NCBI GenBank assembly: GCA_018340805.1
Contig: JACMZG010000008.1
Location: 76,160,416-76,224,415, forward strand
DNA: 64,000 nucleotides
Direction of reading: 5' to 3'
Source: Microvelia longipes
Taxonomy: Eukaryota > Arthropoda > Insecta > Hemiptera > Veliidae
A program made the position numbers and the translations under genes. Below the pieces are notes generated by a model. That model saw only the letters and a list, made by a program, of their open reading frames with translations. It was not told the origin of the DNA and searched no databases. Numbering within the stretch: position 1 is the first letter of the stretch; each line of letters begins with the position of its first letter. Of this stretch, positions 12,073 through 23,861 are shown piece after piece.

Positions 12073-12652
12073 ATTATATTGTGTCTACATTTATTATTAA
12101 CATAATGAAACAGACTTTGAACACACAGCAGATTTCGTTCTATTCCCACCATGACATTGCCTCTATTAGCGATTTTTACATAGGAAATTCGCTAAAAAAT
12201 AAAACAGACTATTAGGTAATGGAAATAATAAATAGCCGTTATTCAGTATAAAAAAGCCGTATAGTAAGAAAAACATAAAATATTCATTGAAAGTAAAATT
12301 TGTAAGGTTTCCCCTGCTAACTGTTTAACATAATTAATTAAAGATTATAATTAAGTCTGAAAGCCACAAGTAAGAGTTCAACATCTAAGTGAATTTCTAC
12401 TCTTTGTTTAAAACTAGAAAAAGAAACAATTTAATTACTTTTCTTTTAATAAAAGGAATCAAAACTTAGTATTTAAAAAGCAGCTAAAATCCACTTCAAT
12501 TTGCGTATTATAAAGCTTTTGTTATAAGTAAAATACTAAAACATTTTACCGATAACTAAGTTTTCTACGTAAATACTAAAGTGTTTTAGATATAAGTAAA
12601 TCTCCCCCTTCTGTGTACAAAAGGGAGTAAAAAGTGTACTTTTCTCCATCTT
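12073..12652. other. AT-rich spacer
   Basis: The last 60 bases (GGGAGTAAAAAGTGTACTTTTCTCC) resemble the unit of the minisatellite at 15785. The rest is unrecognised. Confidence 0.45.
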
Positions 12653-12660
12653 GTGGAGGG

Positions 12661-13202
12661 CAAGGATCTTGAATAAAGGGGATGACGCATTAAGGAACAT
12701 TTCTGACCCCATGGAAGTTGTATGTATATAACTGTTGTATATATATAAACTTACCTTCCCCTTGGTTATAATGAAAAATGGCGCCAAACGCAGGTTTGGC
12801 GCCAAGTTAGCAATGTTGTCGAGTTTGCTTCTCAACTTTCTTCTGTGCTTCTCGTGATTGTTATTGTTACATTTGTGGTGCATGTTAAGTCATTTGTGCT
12901 TATTTAATTTTAAATTTTGGACTATACTTTGCCACTTTAGTGAGTGATAATTTAAGCGTGTTTTGTTATAACCTTTTCAAGAAATAAACAATGGAAAACC
13001 ATTCAGAGGTAAGTTTGCCTCTAAAATTTAAGACCTGCGCTGTAATAAGAATTGTAAGCATGCGCACTTTGTACCAAGCATGTGCAGTTGGTTTTTGACG
13101 TGTGTTTCGTGTTGAATTCTCTCTATTTTTGGTTTTCAATGGGGTCACTTTTATGCATGGGAAATCGATTTAGTGCGTCATCCCCTTTATTCAAGATCCT
13201 TG
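12661..13202. mobile_element. hAT-like non-autonomous element, copy 1
   Basis: Perfect terminal inverted repeats CAAGGATCTTGAATAAAGGG (from 12661) and its reverse complement ending at 13202, flanked by a perfect 8-bp target duplication GTGGAGGG (12653-12660 and 13203-13210). Both the 8-bp duplication and the CAAGG terminus fit the hAT superfamily (CARNG ends). At 542 bp with no transposase, it depends on an autonomous partner. The internal open frame at 12536-12883 crosses the element boundary and is not a gene. Confidence 0.9.
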
Positions 13203-13370
13203 GTGGAGGGAGAAAAGTGACACTTAATTCTTAGTCTGAACATACTAGGGGGAAATTAACTCACGGGAGTATAAAATAGCTTGGTTTTCATGGCAACTAT
13301 TTAACTTCTGCCTAATATATTCCAACGGCAACAATTTTTGTTTAATTAACAAAAACGATAGTAAAATACG

Positions 13371-13422
13371 TAGCCGCAACGCGGCCCGGGAGCCTCTCTG
13401 GGGCCGAGAAGCGACCACAGGG
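13371..13422 (+). repeat. Family B GC-rich island
   Basis: GTAGCCGCAACGCGGCCCGG then GGGGCCGAGAAGCGACCACA. A short GC-rich block similar to 4193 and 41003. Confidence 0.65.
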
Positions 13423-13556
13423 ACATGGAAATCAAATCATTCAAAGCCTATATCTATATTAAGGTTGAGCAATAAAATCTAAAATTGACTGAAATTGGGA
13501 CAAGAAAATTCATTGGATAGTTTTACTAACTAGTTTTTCCTGTTCATCATATGAAC

Positions 13557-13815
13557 TTTATGTATATAGGAAAAGTAATGTGTTGACAATAATTATCCGA
13601 AACTGGATTATCAGTTTCAGGTGCTTTTAAGACCTGATTTCGTATGAGTGTTTATTTGTGTGTCTGTTATCATCCCAGCTCCCAGTGTATTTATGATAAA
13701 GTTTAAACCTGCTACAAATTAATTTTTATTTCTAGTTGTGCTATCCGATAAATATTTTTTATGACGCCATTAATCATCAATAATGACACAAATATTTCAA
13801 AAGTTCAAAAACAAG
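13557..13815 (+). repeat. Family A repeat, 5' part
   Basis: TATATAGGAAAAGTAATGTG, ATCAGTTTCAGGTGCTTTTA, CCCAGTGTATTTATGATAAA and ATGACGCCATTAATCATCAA follow the family order. It is truncated before the 5S segment. Confidence 0.75.
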
Positions 13816-14604
13816 GGGAAAATGTTTCGACATTAAGTATCGAAATGGTTAAGAAAATGGTTTTGTATCAATATCAGGGGAGGAAGTATTATTTTCATAT
13901 TTCTAAAAATTCAATACACTTCAGTATGTCAGGTTTAGTGTAACCAGTAGTTTTAAGGCGATAAGATCTAAAGAACCTTGCTGCCACTTATTGAAGGATT
14001 GGAATCTGTTAGGTTCCCAAAGTACGAGATCCAAGCGTATTTAGTGCCCAGAGCTCTCAGTGCAGCTTAGAGCAATGTGACTTCTAATAGGAGATCTAGA
14101 GGATCTTGCTGATCAGAGGATCAATATGTGTTAAATGAGCCAATGTGTACAAGATTCTAGGGCTCCTAAAGGAAGGATAATTTATGAAAAGAATAACAAT
14201 TCGGATTAATTAAATACATCCATCAATTAAAATACATAGAAAAATTTATTTTTAATTCAAAATAAAATAAAAAATATATATTTCATAATAATAAATATTT
14301 ATAATAAATACCGGTACAATGAGTAAAAAAAAATTAAATACATAAATTTGATCAAAAACAGCCCGCAAATAGATTAAACCCGCATGATTTATTAAAGCGT
14401 TTTTTTGCAAAAAAAGGCGCTTAACCTAGGTTAAATCTCTAAATATCACACTTTAAATATCCTTCTTATAGAAGCTAGAATCTTGTCTAATGTGAGAAAT
14501 CAGTGCTATTTTTAAAAAACACAATGCCATAATTGAAAATAAATACAAATTACAAAGAACTAAACTAAGCATCCGTCAAACTTGAAAACAGTAAAGGCTT
14601 ATGC
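13816..14604. other. AT-rich spacer, nothing recognised
   Basis: 13980-14160 has slightly higher GC but no open frame or splice pattern I can support. Confidence 0.4.
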
Positions 14605-14830
14605 AAGAAACCCAATGGCGCCTCCTTCGACCCAATCTTGATCTTGAAATTTTACCACCATCCCTAACCAGAAAGGAACAAGTGATTCTAACAAGGGTAG
14701 CTATTAGACATACTAGACTTACACATGAATACTACTAGCGACAGAGGAAGCGCCCCTATATCATTGGTGTGAAGCCTTTCAAATATGAATCATAACAGAG
14801 GATTTTGATGGCCTGGTTTTTTTGACAGTC
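14602..14830 (+). pseudogene. LINE ORF2 C-terminal remnant (Jockey-like)
   Basis: In one frame the DNA encodes SLTRKEQVILTRVAIRHTRL, then THEYY and a stop. This matches the conserved region after the reverse transcriptase of Jockey/R1-type non-LTR elements (L-R-E-x-V-L-T-R-L-R-I-G-H-T-R-L-T-H). The following segment, where a C-x2-C knuckle is expected, is interrupted by two stops. It is therefore a dead 5'-truncated insertion. Confidence 0.8.
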
Positions 14831-14937
14831 TGGAAACAATTATGGTCAGTCCCGAAAAACAAATGATCCAATTTTCAATTCTTTAGGTCTATTGGTATTT
14901 TCTATAACATAATAGTATGTGATAATACATACAACAA

Positions 14938-15011
14938 TGTTTTTCTTGTGTATGTTGTATGTAATAATAATATTATTATTATTATTACATACAACATACA
15001 CAAGAAAAACA
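14938..15011. repeat. Near-perfect 74-bp palindrome
   Basis: TGTTTTTCTTGTGTATGTTG..TAATAATAATA is followed by its exact reverse complement, ending at 15011. It abuts an (AT)n tract. It would extrude as a cruciform with a TTA-rich tip. Confidence 0.85.
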
Positions 15012-15014
15012 GTA

Positions 15015-15015
<1 letters not shown>

Positions 15016-15086
<71 letters not shown>
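15016..15086. repeat. (AT)n microsatellite
   Basis: About 70 bases of TA next to the palindrome. Confidence 0.95.
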
Positions 15087-15092
<6 letters not shown>

Positions 15093-15630
15093 CAATAAAC
15101 TCAAATCATAAATTATAATTCGTGTCGCGCCTAAACCTTGAGCTTATGCGACACAAATTCAATATATATTATTTTAATTTATTTATATTTTGTTATTTAT
15201 AATTTGTAATTTAACCTTTGTAAACAGGTATTATATATATAAATAAACGATTATTTATAATAGTTATAAAAATCAGTAATACTAAATTATGATTCCCGCC
15301 TAAACTGCGACGGTTTTCACAAAATGTTTATTTAAATTATGACCAACCGCCAATGCCTATAGAGTAGAAAATGAAAGAAAATAAAAATAACTTGCTAAAT
15401 AAATACTTAGTATTGAAATATTTTATTTTAAAATTCGAATACGCTACTTAAGATAAATGTTGTTTTTAAGATAATTATAAAAAATATTTTAGATGTTGTT
15501 GCCGTATTTTGTAAAGAAAAACGTATATCTAAAGTCTAAAACTTTTACATTTAATAGATAAAAGTTTTAATTATTTTATCAATCCGGTGATAATAAAACT
15601 TATTAAGAACGTGTAAAAAGTGTGATCATC
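15087..15630. other. AT-rich spacer with one stem-loop
   Basis: 15122-15155 folds as GTGTCGC..GCGACAC around AAACCTTGAGCTTAT. A similar stem with AAGCATGAGCTTGTG lies at 37644-37680. Possibly a LINE 3' stem-loop on the minus strand. Otherwise nothing recognised. Confidence 0.4.
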
Positions 15631-15696
15631 TGTAAGGATCGAATTCGTAATCTTCAAGTTTTAAGGTTAAATCGCTACCAACTGAGCCGAAGGGGA
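15631..15696 (-). repeat. tRNA-like SINE head
   Basis: Read on the minus strand, GGCTCAGTTGGTAGCGATTT (A-box region) is followed about 40 nt later by GAATTCGATCCTTACAG (B-box region). This is tRNA spacing, but no acceptor stem closes and the sequence between does not form an anticodon arm. A decayed tRNA gene is the alternative. Confidence 0.55.
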
Positions 15697-15784
15697 AATG
15701 CAGAGCGGGAATGAAGTAGTTGTTATGACTACCAAAGCTATTTTTCTCCCACTAGTTACTTTTCTCCTGGTAGATTTTCAGACT

Positions 15785-16056
15785 AGAGGGAGAAAAGTAA
15801 ACGTTTTCTTCCACTATAAGAGGGAGAAAAGTACACGTTTTCTTCCACTATAAGAGGGAGAAAAGTACACGTTTTCTTCCACTAAAAGAGGGAGAAAAGT
15901 ACACGTTTTCTTCCACTATAAGAGGGAGAAAAGTAGACGTATTCTTCCACTATAAGAGGGAGAAAAGTACACGTATTGTTCCACTATAAGATGGAAAAAA
16001 GTACACGTATTCTTCCACTATAAGAGGGAGAAAAGTACAAGTTTTCTTCCTAATAG
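15785..16056. repeat. 34-bp minisatellite, 8 copies
   Basis: Unit AGAGGGAGAAAAGTACACG followed by TTTTCTTCCACTATA. Copies start at 15785, 15819, 15853, 15887, 15921, 15955, 15989 and 16023, a strict 34-base period with few substitutions. There are no unique spacers, so it is not a CRISPR array. Confidence 0.95.
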
Positions 16057-16624
16057 AGGTCTATAAAAGCAAGGAATCACTATAAAGAAAGGAAGAAAAA
16101 TCATCTTTGCCACAATAATTTGCTGTCAGTATCAATACCTTAAACAAAAAGTGTAATAAAGGCTAATAAAGGGAAAAACGACTGGAAAAGAAAAGCTCGA
16201 TAAAGATAAATTGTTGGATAGAGAGGTTTTCCAAGTTGGGCTATAGAGTGACGATGATTCCAAGCCTGTAGAATGTCAAGAGTGCTTGACTAAGAATTCA
16301 ATCTACCCCGCTAATCCTAATCCCAGCCACCCACACCTCGTAATCCCCACATTTTTATTCTCCTTGATCCGACATAGACATAGTTAATTTAATAGACGTA
16401 GCCCTACTCCTCAAGAAGAACACCAAATTGCTTTTTGATGATTTGACTTTCCCTCGCCTATTAACGTAGGTATATAAGGAAAGTTGAGTGTTTACACATC
16501 GATTCCAAAACACAATTTTCCAGCTAAATGTCTTATTCTCAGTAATAGTTCAATGTTTATCAAATGCCGTGTAAAATATACAATAATTATTTATCATATC
16601 ATAATTTGTAACTTTTGAAAATAT
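16057..16624. other. Spacer, nothing recognised
   Basis: No coding or repeat match seen. 16290-16370 is C-rich. Confidence 0.4.
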
Positions 16625-17000
16625 TTTTACTATTATTTATACCGTAGGTATATATAGGAAAGTATGTCTTGGCAAAAATACGATATCCGGAATTTAAACC
16701 AGGATAATTCGTTTTCAGGGCTATTGAATAGTTGTCTGTCTGTAGGGTAAGATATCATCGCAGCTCCTGAGTGTTGAACTTGATAATAAAATCCAATTGT
16801 TACGTTACTGTTGTGCTATTGAAAAAAAGTTATATATCAGGCCGCCTTGTGTGTGACAAGATTCATCTAAATTGTCAGGATTTAGTTCAAGTTTTTATCG
16901 AGTGACATGTATTCATTGCTCAATGAGTCGGCAAAATTTTTAAAAAAAAACTGACGACTTCAAAAGTTATCGGATCGACTGAAATTAATTAGGTTGCGTA
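16625..17000 (+). repeat. Family A repeat, strongly diverged 5' part
   Basis: ATTTATACCGTAGGTATATA, TAGTTGTCTGTCTGTAGGGT and TATCATCGCAGCTCC are recognisable. Later parts fade and the 5S segment is absent. Confidence 0.65.
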
Positions 17001-17161
17001 AGTGGTACATACGTAAGCTATGTAGCTAATTTAGCTATGTAAATTATCACATTAATCGAAATAAATTTCATTGTCAGCTCTGGTAAAGAAATTATAGATT
17101 GACATTCATATAACTTTAAGTAACAAGTTCCCTACTAATACATTTTAAAATTCGCTGTAGT

Positions 17162-17336
17162 ACGACGACACAAGGTTAAAATCAGTTGACAGCGAGGAAA
17201 AAATTATGCGAGGAAGCCAATGAGGTTAGTCCTGGATGTTAAATCCCGCACAACAATTTCATATCACGCCAACTTCATTGATCCCCCAACACTATTTTTC
17301 TACGCTGTCAACTGATTTTAATTGTTGTGTCACACT
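17162..17336. mobile_element. MITE with GACACAAGGTTAAAATCAGT inverted ends
   Basis: Left end 17167-17195 and right end 17303-17331 (TCAACTGATTTTAATTGTTG) are inverted repeats of about 29 bp with two to three mismatches. The interior is about 105 bp with no coding. No target duplication assigned. Confidence 0.75.
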
Positions 17337-17340
17337 TTAA

Positions 17341-18114
17341 TATATAAAAAAAGTAATTTTTCCTTGAAGATACATTTTTGTATAGACAACCCTTATATTT
17401 TTGTGCGCCGTTGTATATTATACATGAGTTAAACTTAAGTAACTCCACAAAAAACCTTGTGGAAGTTACTTAACCTTGTGGGTACCTCGGAACTTTTCTT
17501 AACATTATTATTTAACTATCAGCGTCAGCTTTACTAATTACAGCTAAAAAGTACCGACCCAACTATAATCCTAAATTAATTTCTGGGTTTTTCACTATTG
17601 AAATATAATTTAAATAAATTAAATGAACTATAATTTAAAATTTGTTAATACTTTTTATTACATAAATGCATACATGTCAAATTTCTCACCCCCATCGAAT
17701 TCCAATTCAATTGGACTTTTTTTATTGCTAAAAATGTTATGAAAAAGTATTATTGTCATTTGGATCCGAAACTGGCTGAGGAAGAGCTCTAAAATCGCTC
17801 AAGTGGCAGGACATCCTCACATTCATAGTCAATCCAGGAGATTCACAGGGAACAGGAGGTGGGAGGCGTAGTAGTGATGAGAGGTGATTGAGTTACGGGG
17901 TTGGTGAAAAGGGCCTTAAAGTTGGTCTACTCACCAGGCTTGTCCTCCCCAACCCCTACTACTACTTATATGTCATTTGATGAAACTAAAACTGATGGAT
18001 GAAATTTTACTGAGCACATTTATTTGGTCTGATGTAGTTCTACATACGTGCCAAGTTTCAATTCAATGGAAAAAAATCGTCCATGTTGTCAGTGTTTTAT
18101 GGATTTTTGACATT
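17341..18114. other. Spacer; small family A terminus fragment
   Basis: 17476-17500 (TGGGTACCTCGGAACTTTTC) is an isolated minus-strand family A end. 17770-17960 has higher GC but no supported exon. Confidence 0.45.
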
Positions 18115-18300
18115 GTTACTGAGTAGAAAATGAAGACATAAATTATTGTTTAAATAATTTTGATTACAAGACTGTTACACTAGCACAAATACACATACAG
18201 GCAGATAAATCGGTAAAAACAACTCAGGAAATCTTAAAATCACCTAAAAGGAAATTAAGTAGAAATCCTGATTTGGGATATTACACATTAATGTTCCTAT
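18115..18300 (-). repeat. Family A repeat fragment, minus strand
   Basis: ACACATACAGGCAGATAAAT, AACTCAGGAAATCTTAAAAT and GAAATCCTGATTTGGGAT match the reverse of the family 5' part. Confidence 0.6.
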
Positions 18301-18848
18301 ATCCCTAATGGTTTATTTCCCCTAAAGAGGGGAAATAAACGAAAAGCTATAAAATAACACTAAAACTATATTAGGATTTAAAGAATAACTTTTTATTTTT
18401 GAATAAAATACATTAAATATTATTACTTGTAGTTCAGAGATTAAATATATTAAGGTAATTTATGCCACTCCATTAATAACTTCCACAAAAAAACTTATGA
18501 ACAATATTTTATATGCTCTCCAAAGCTTAATAAAATGCACTCTGACCAGGAACTTTTTATCTTCGGAAAGAGTGTGTAATGTCAAACTTATTTCATAAAA
18601 TAAGTTTCTAAAATTTCATTTTTATTCATAATTTATAGTTTGATAATGATCAAAAGTATTCCTTTTGTTTAAAGAAAAACTAATTTTTATTTTAATTATA
18701 AAAAATTATAATAGTTTTATTATAACAAGGTATTCCTTTTTAGCGAAATTTATCATAAAATGAATCTTTATGAAGTTGTTTGGATGACGAGAAAAGTATC
18801 GATTTCCGTTTGGCCTCCTGATGACAATAATTAAATGTCTTAAACTGT
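18301..18848. other. AT-rich spacer, nothing recognised
   Basis: No coding or repeat match seen. It includes the small palindrome TTTCCCCTAAAGAGGGGAAA near 18317. Confidence 0.4.
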
Positions 18849-18849
18849 A

Positions 18850-18888
18850 TGTATATATATACATATATATATTATATTAATATATATA

Positions 18889-18941
<53 letters not shown>

Positions 18942-18955
18942 ATTATATACATATA

Positions 18956-19027
<72 letters not shown>
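18850..19027. repeat. (AT)n microsatellite
   Basis: About 175 bases of interrupted TA repeats. Confidence 0.95.
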
Positions 19028-19029
<2 letters not shown>

Positions 19030-19247
19030 GTCTGGCAGTAATCAATTTTGGTAGTTTCGCCACATGGAGCGCTACCATCAGGTTTTACCTGGCTACGAAC
19101 GCTAAAGCTACATCTCTAGTTGTCGGCTCGACGCTTCCGAGTACGCACTAACTTATTCTAGCTTGAAAAAGACGATTTTCAACGCGTCATACCTCGCACT
19201 CCCTTTTTTCACCATCTGTAAGTTATCATTTTATTTCTTAGGATTTT
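19028..19247. other. GC-richer unrecognised block between two (AT)n tracts
   Basis: About 45% GC, with no open frame spanning it and no family match in this window. It could be a fragment of an unrecognised transposon. Confidence 0.35.
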
Positions 19248-19268
19248 ATATATATATTATATATATAT

Positions 19269-19310
<42 letters not shown>

Positions 19311-19347
19311 ATATATAATATATATATATATTATATATATATATATG
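19248..19347. repeat. (AT)n microsatellite
   Basis: TA tract of about 100 bases followed by a short (TG)n. Confidence 0.95.
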
Positions 19348-19369
19348 AAGTGTGTGTGTGTGTTGTTGA

Positions 19370-20109
19370 AATGTGTGAGCCAATTCAGACAAACCATGAG
19401 AGAATTGAGCGACTTAAATGTGATATATGTGAAACTATAAAAAATGCACTTGTTCGGGACTAGCCCTACCATCTTGGTGTTAAAATTGAGAACATGATCT
19501 ATACCGTGTATTGTCCTCTTATTAAGTTATTAACCTTCCCCTGGAATAGGGCATTCACTGCTAAACCTGGAAGACTTTGCTGTGTTGCTGATTTAGCATC
19601 TTTTAATTCTTTGCCAGTGTAACCATCTCTGGACCTGAATCTCAATTTAGATTTGCTGCACCAGCTAATTCAGCTAGCAATGAAAAAAAGATTGAGAAAA
19701 GATGTGGTGATTCAAGTTTCTTTTTGAGTTTTGCAATTTTTATTTTTTATTATAATTTTGTGCCGTTTAACATAAATCCCTTTCTGGAGGTGAAATTTGT
19801 GCCAATCATTTCATTAACAATTCTATTTCTTGGACTGTGCTGTGTTGTGAATTTATCCTCCTTTCATAAACAACATTCAGCAATACTGAAGCCACCTAGT
19901 TCTAGAAATCAAACACCTAAATTGGAATTTTAGATTCTACAATTAACATTCAATTAATAGTCAGGTTTTGATTAGCTATAGTTTTTCTGTTTTAGAGGTC
20001 TGGTGCAGGATTCTTATTCACCACGAGCAACTATCACACAAAATTTATCACCTTTGCCCTATTTCTTTCATAGCTGGCTTGGCCCCGTTTACTTGATTTA
20101 TGTAAAATA
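19370..20109. other. Unrecognised region with short open frames
   Basis: Plus strand 19367-19469 is open for about 34 codons, ending ETIKNALVRD and a stop. Minus strand about 19645-19515 is open for about 43 codons, including GLAVNALFQGKVNNLIRGQY. Neither has clear splice sites and I do not recognise either. They may be decayed transposon coding. Confidence 0.3.
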
Positions 20110-21540
20110 CAAGGTATGATATTTATTTGTATTATATTTGTTTTTGTTGATTTCTTAGCCGTTAATACTGTTCCCGAACTAGTGAGTTGTACTAAGTACG
20201 AGCTAATCGTGACTAGTCTTACTTTCGCCCAAACAGCACTAATTAATATTTAAAACCAAATAAAATATAGAAAGGATGCAAAGGTTTGATTCTTGGGTTT
20301 TTATTTATATTATATGTTTTAATTATTTATTTTTTTATTAAAATTATGAAAGCACATGGAGTTTTTTTTCAAAATCTAGTATTTCAAATTTAGATGAAAT
20401 TTTCGCTTTAGTTTCTTTGATATATGCTTCAGAATGAAGGCAATAGCCTAGAACATTTCCTTCAACCGTTAGGTTCTGTTAAAATTCATTATATTAACAA
20501 AAAAGTTAAAAAATATAATAGTTATAATATGATGTCGGAAGGTTTTCGAGAGAATCAAACAGAAAATAGAGATGAACTCGGTGCTGTCATCCAGCGGTAT
20601 AGCTCTGAATTTAATCATCCTTACCATAACATTCTTCCTACATTTCTAAGTTAGTATTAACTTAGAAATGTATTAACTATTAACTTAGAAATCATCTCGA
20701 TCTTTATTACCACTTTAACGACATGAGTATCTACTTGATTTATGTTATCATATAATAATTGGTCATTATTATATAAAGCAAATATTGGGATTAATCAGTT
20801 TCGTGTCAGAACTAGTTGTCTAAACATAAGACGACAATTGTGCAATCTCGTAGTTGGTATGGTGAAACTACAACATTATACACTAGCGCTCCTGTTAACT
20901 GGCAACGAAACTAACCTTTTTTATCCAAAATAATTAATCCCAGGACCATCTTTCTTTATTTATATATTATTTGAAAAAAATCTTACACGCCGCTATCTTT
21001 GTGATTTAATTAAAAACTTTGCTATTATTTTATTTTAGAACTAAATAAAACATTTTGTCATCAGTCGACAAGACAGGTGCCTACAGTAATTTATATGTTT
21101 CTTACGTTTCCAATGCAACGCATTACAAGTGTAATACTAATTTTATCTATTATTACCAGATCGGATTCTGGTTTTAAAGAAGGCATTCATTTTCTTTAAA
21201 TCTTACTTTATAACAAATGTATCATTGTGTATTTATATTAATAAAGACCAAAAACCCAGACCAAGACCATCAAATAAAATACCTTTCAATACAAATATTG
21301 AGCAAGTTAAACTAAAATGTTTAAGAAAAACATCAAAAAGCACAATAACTTTTCCTCTAAAAATGCTTTAGAAAAATATTATTTTTTTTTTAGAATAAGA
21401 AAAGAATGTTATTAAAAAGTTGAAACAATTTTTTTAACAAAAGGAATGAAATAAAATTCAAGGAAATTTCAAAGCGGATAGAAGTAAAGAACGGCTTTAA
21501 GAAGAACAACAATTCTGAGCATCCGAAACCAAAACAATTT
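20110..21540. other. AT-rich spacer, nothing recognised
   Basis: Open frames at 20424-20654 and 20742-20933 have AT-driven composition, no splice context and no recognised motif. Confidence 0.45.
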
Positions 21541-21544
21541 TGGT

Positions 21545-21592
21545 ACGGAGGTCCGCAAGCCGAGCGAATTTTCTTTGAAATGCATGTTTTCT
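21545..21592 (+). repeat. Family F motif
   Basis: GGTCCGCAAGCCGAGCGAAT then TTTCTTTGAAATGCATG. Best-preserved copy of a motif found at about ten places in the window. Confidence 0.7.
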
Positions 21593-21950
21593 TCCTTTAT
21601 AAACCAGGTTTCCCTTAAATTTGGATTTTTGGCCTTACAACCTGAGCAATAGTACTATTAACCTCTTAAACAGGTTAAACAAAACTATGATCATCATTCT
21701 TACATTGGCTCTGCACAGCAATTTGGGTACTCTTATAAATTTAAGTTTATGCTAATAGTACTTTTGCGCATTGCCATATTTTTAACAGATTCCCTCGGAA
21801 AATCCAAAAAATGGGTAAGAAATTAGGAGATAATGGTTATTAAGGCACTAAGCGGATTCTAAGCACAGACCACCTATTAAAGCACCAGAACAAGACCATT
21901 AAAGCAAAATGGATTGCAATGAAAATTCCTTTGGATTCCGGTATATACCT
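21593..21950. other. AT-rich spacer
   Basis: Probably the body of the family F repeat, since similar short blocks follow the motif at 3250 and 25900. No gene. Confidence 0.35.
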
Positions 21951-22755
21951 AGGTAGGTTATACCGGTGGTATATAGGAAAAGTATTGTGTTTTGCAAAAA
22001 AATCCGAAACCGGGATGAAACCGATTTATCCGTTTCAGACGTTTTAAAGGCCTCCTGATTGCTTTTGCAAAGTTGTTTGTCTGATGTGTGTGTATGTGTG
22101 TGTGTGTTATCATCGTTGCGCCCAGTGTATTTATGCTAGAGAGTTGAAATTTAGTACAAAAATCAATCTACTGCTGAATTTGTGCAATTTGGAAAATATT
22201 TTTTATGACGTCATTAACCCGCAATAATGATTCAGCAAAAATTTCGAAAAATCATAAAACTCTGAAAAATGATGTGATCGGATTGATATTTGGCACGCAT
22301 GTAGCCATGTATGAGACTAACATATTTGCCAAGTTAGTTAGTTAGTTAGCATTAGTTCAAGTTTTATTGAATGACTTATGTACGTTTTTTAAAACACTGT
22401 AAAAAATTGTAAAATGGACCAATTGAGTTGAAATCTCGTACAAGTGTATATTATTACCTAGTAAATAAGTACACTAAGTTTCAGTGTAATACAACAAGTA
22501 TATCCATGATTTTTGTGAAATCATAAAATTAAGGAGCTTGAGCGTGGTCAGTGCTTGTATGGTTGACCATGAGAATGATACGGATGCATTTACTATCTAA
22601 AGACGAGCGAAGCGAGTCGAAGGCATGTTGCAGTGTAAATTTGACGAACTTTACTTCTGAGGATGAGCGAAGCGAGTCAAGCAGGGAGGATGAGCGTAGC
22701 TATTCCAATGTAATGAGGAAAGTTCCGAGGTACCCCGTACCCGATTTTTTAGTTA
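21951..22755 (+). repeat. Family A repeat, full length
   Basis: Runs from TATACCGGTGGTATATAGGA to TACCCCGTACCCGATTTTTT. It includes a (TG)n tract, the ATGACGTCATTAACCCGCAA block, a 5S-like segment at 22520-22576 (TTAAGGAGCTTGAGCGTGGT, CAGTGCTTG..GGTTGACCATGAGAATGA) and two GCGAAGC modules (22608, 22668) plus a GCGTAGC module (22691). Confidence 0.9.
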
Positions 22756-23861
22756 TAAACTTATTTTGTAAATATGATGATAAAAAATTATAGACGCTAC
22801 CAAAATTAAACCTGGGAACCATATCTTTAAGTACTTTGAGAAATCTCATTGAATTTATTGGGTACAGCACCGACCGTATTTTAGGTTATCTGTTGATTTA
22901 AAAGCGTTTTTTGGACTCTTTGGTCACCTAAGGTGATCGCATCGACTTCGGACAGCTTTGGTTTGATTCAACAAATTATAATACATAAGTAAGGGCTTTT
23001 TTCCTGGCGAAAAATATTGACCCTTGATTTTACTTATTTTTTTAAAACTTTGAGCAAAATGGGCTAATGACTTTACAACAACCAGGTGTCCTGCCTAAGC
23101 TTGACACTTGTTCCAAGTTCGATACATAATCTTGATATAAATATATAATATATATAATATATGTGGTGTGTGTGTGGTGTGTGTGTATGTATATGGTTTG
23201 GTGAATAGGACCTTCTGAAACGAATATTGGTTACTCACCCGGGGTCAAACTCCGCCATACGAATTTTCCCATTAGCGAAATCCTTCATAAAAATTCGCCA
23301 ACAAGCATAACAAAAAACCTATGTTGGTTCAGGGATTTGTATGCAAGCGGATATTCCACATTCAGACAGTCTATTCAGAACAGAAAAAATTATAAAAAAA
23401 TCAATTTTGGTTTCTTAGAACGACGATAAGATATTTTCACTACAGTAAAGAGAACGAGGAAGGACTAGAATATTATTTTTACATAATAATTCTGACCCAC
23501 GAGCGAGAACTTACTGTTATAAAGATAAACATGAATAATTATAATGCTTGAATTATTTTCTACTTTTATTGTTCCCTCGGGCCTAAAAATTCTCTGTGAA
23601 GGATGTAAAAATACATCTATGCCATAAACCTTAAAATAACACAAGGATAAATGAAACATTACTCAAAGCAGAGAAGTCAGCCTAATGATCAGATGATAAC
23701 CCACTAAAAACCTAAAAACTATTTCTAGGATTTGATTTTTTTAATATTATCAAAAAACGGTATTTTTAATATATTTTAGTGATTATTAATGAAATTCAAC
23801 AATTATACTACTAACCATCCAGTTGTATTACTAGAGCGGGTGAACTATCTCAGTTAATAGC
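22756..23861. other. AT-rich spacer
   Basis: 22900-23040 resembles 3490-3600 (TTTTTGGTCTCTTAAAATAG-like, then CTTCGGATCGGTTCCATTCG-like), a further low-copy repeat. 23140-23200 is a TA/TG microsatellite. A minus-strand stretch 23570-23650 is open (FLHPSQRIFRPEGTIK) but unsupported by splice sites. Confidence 0.4.

Noticed and set aside
15785..16056. CRISPR-like array because of regular 34-bp repeats.
   Set aside because: The repeats are directly tandem without spacers and the genome is eukaryotic.
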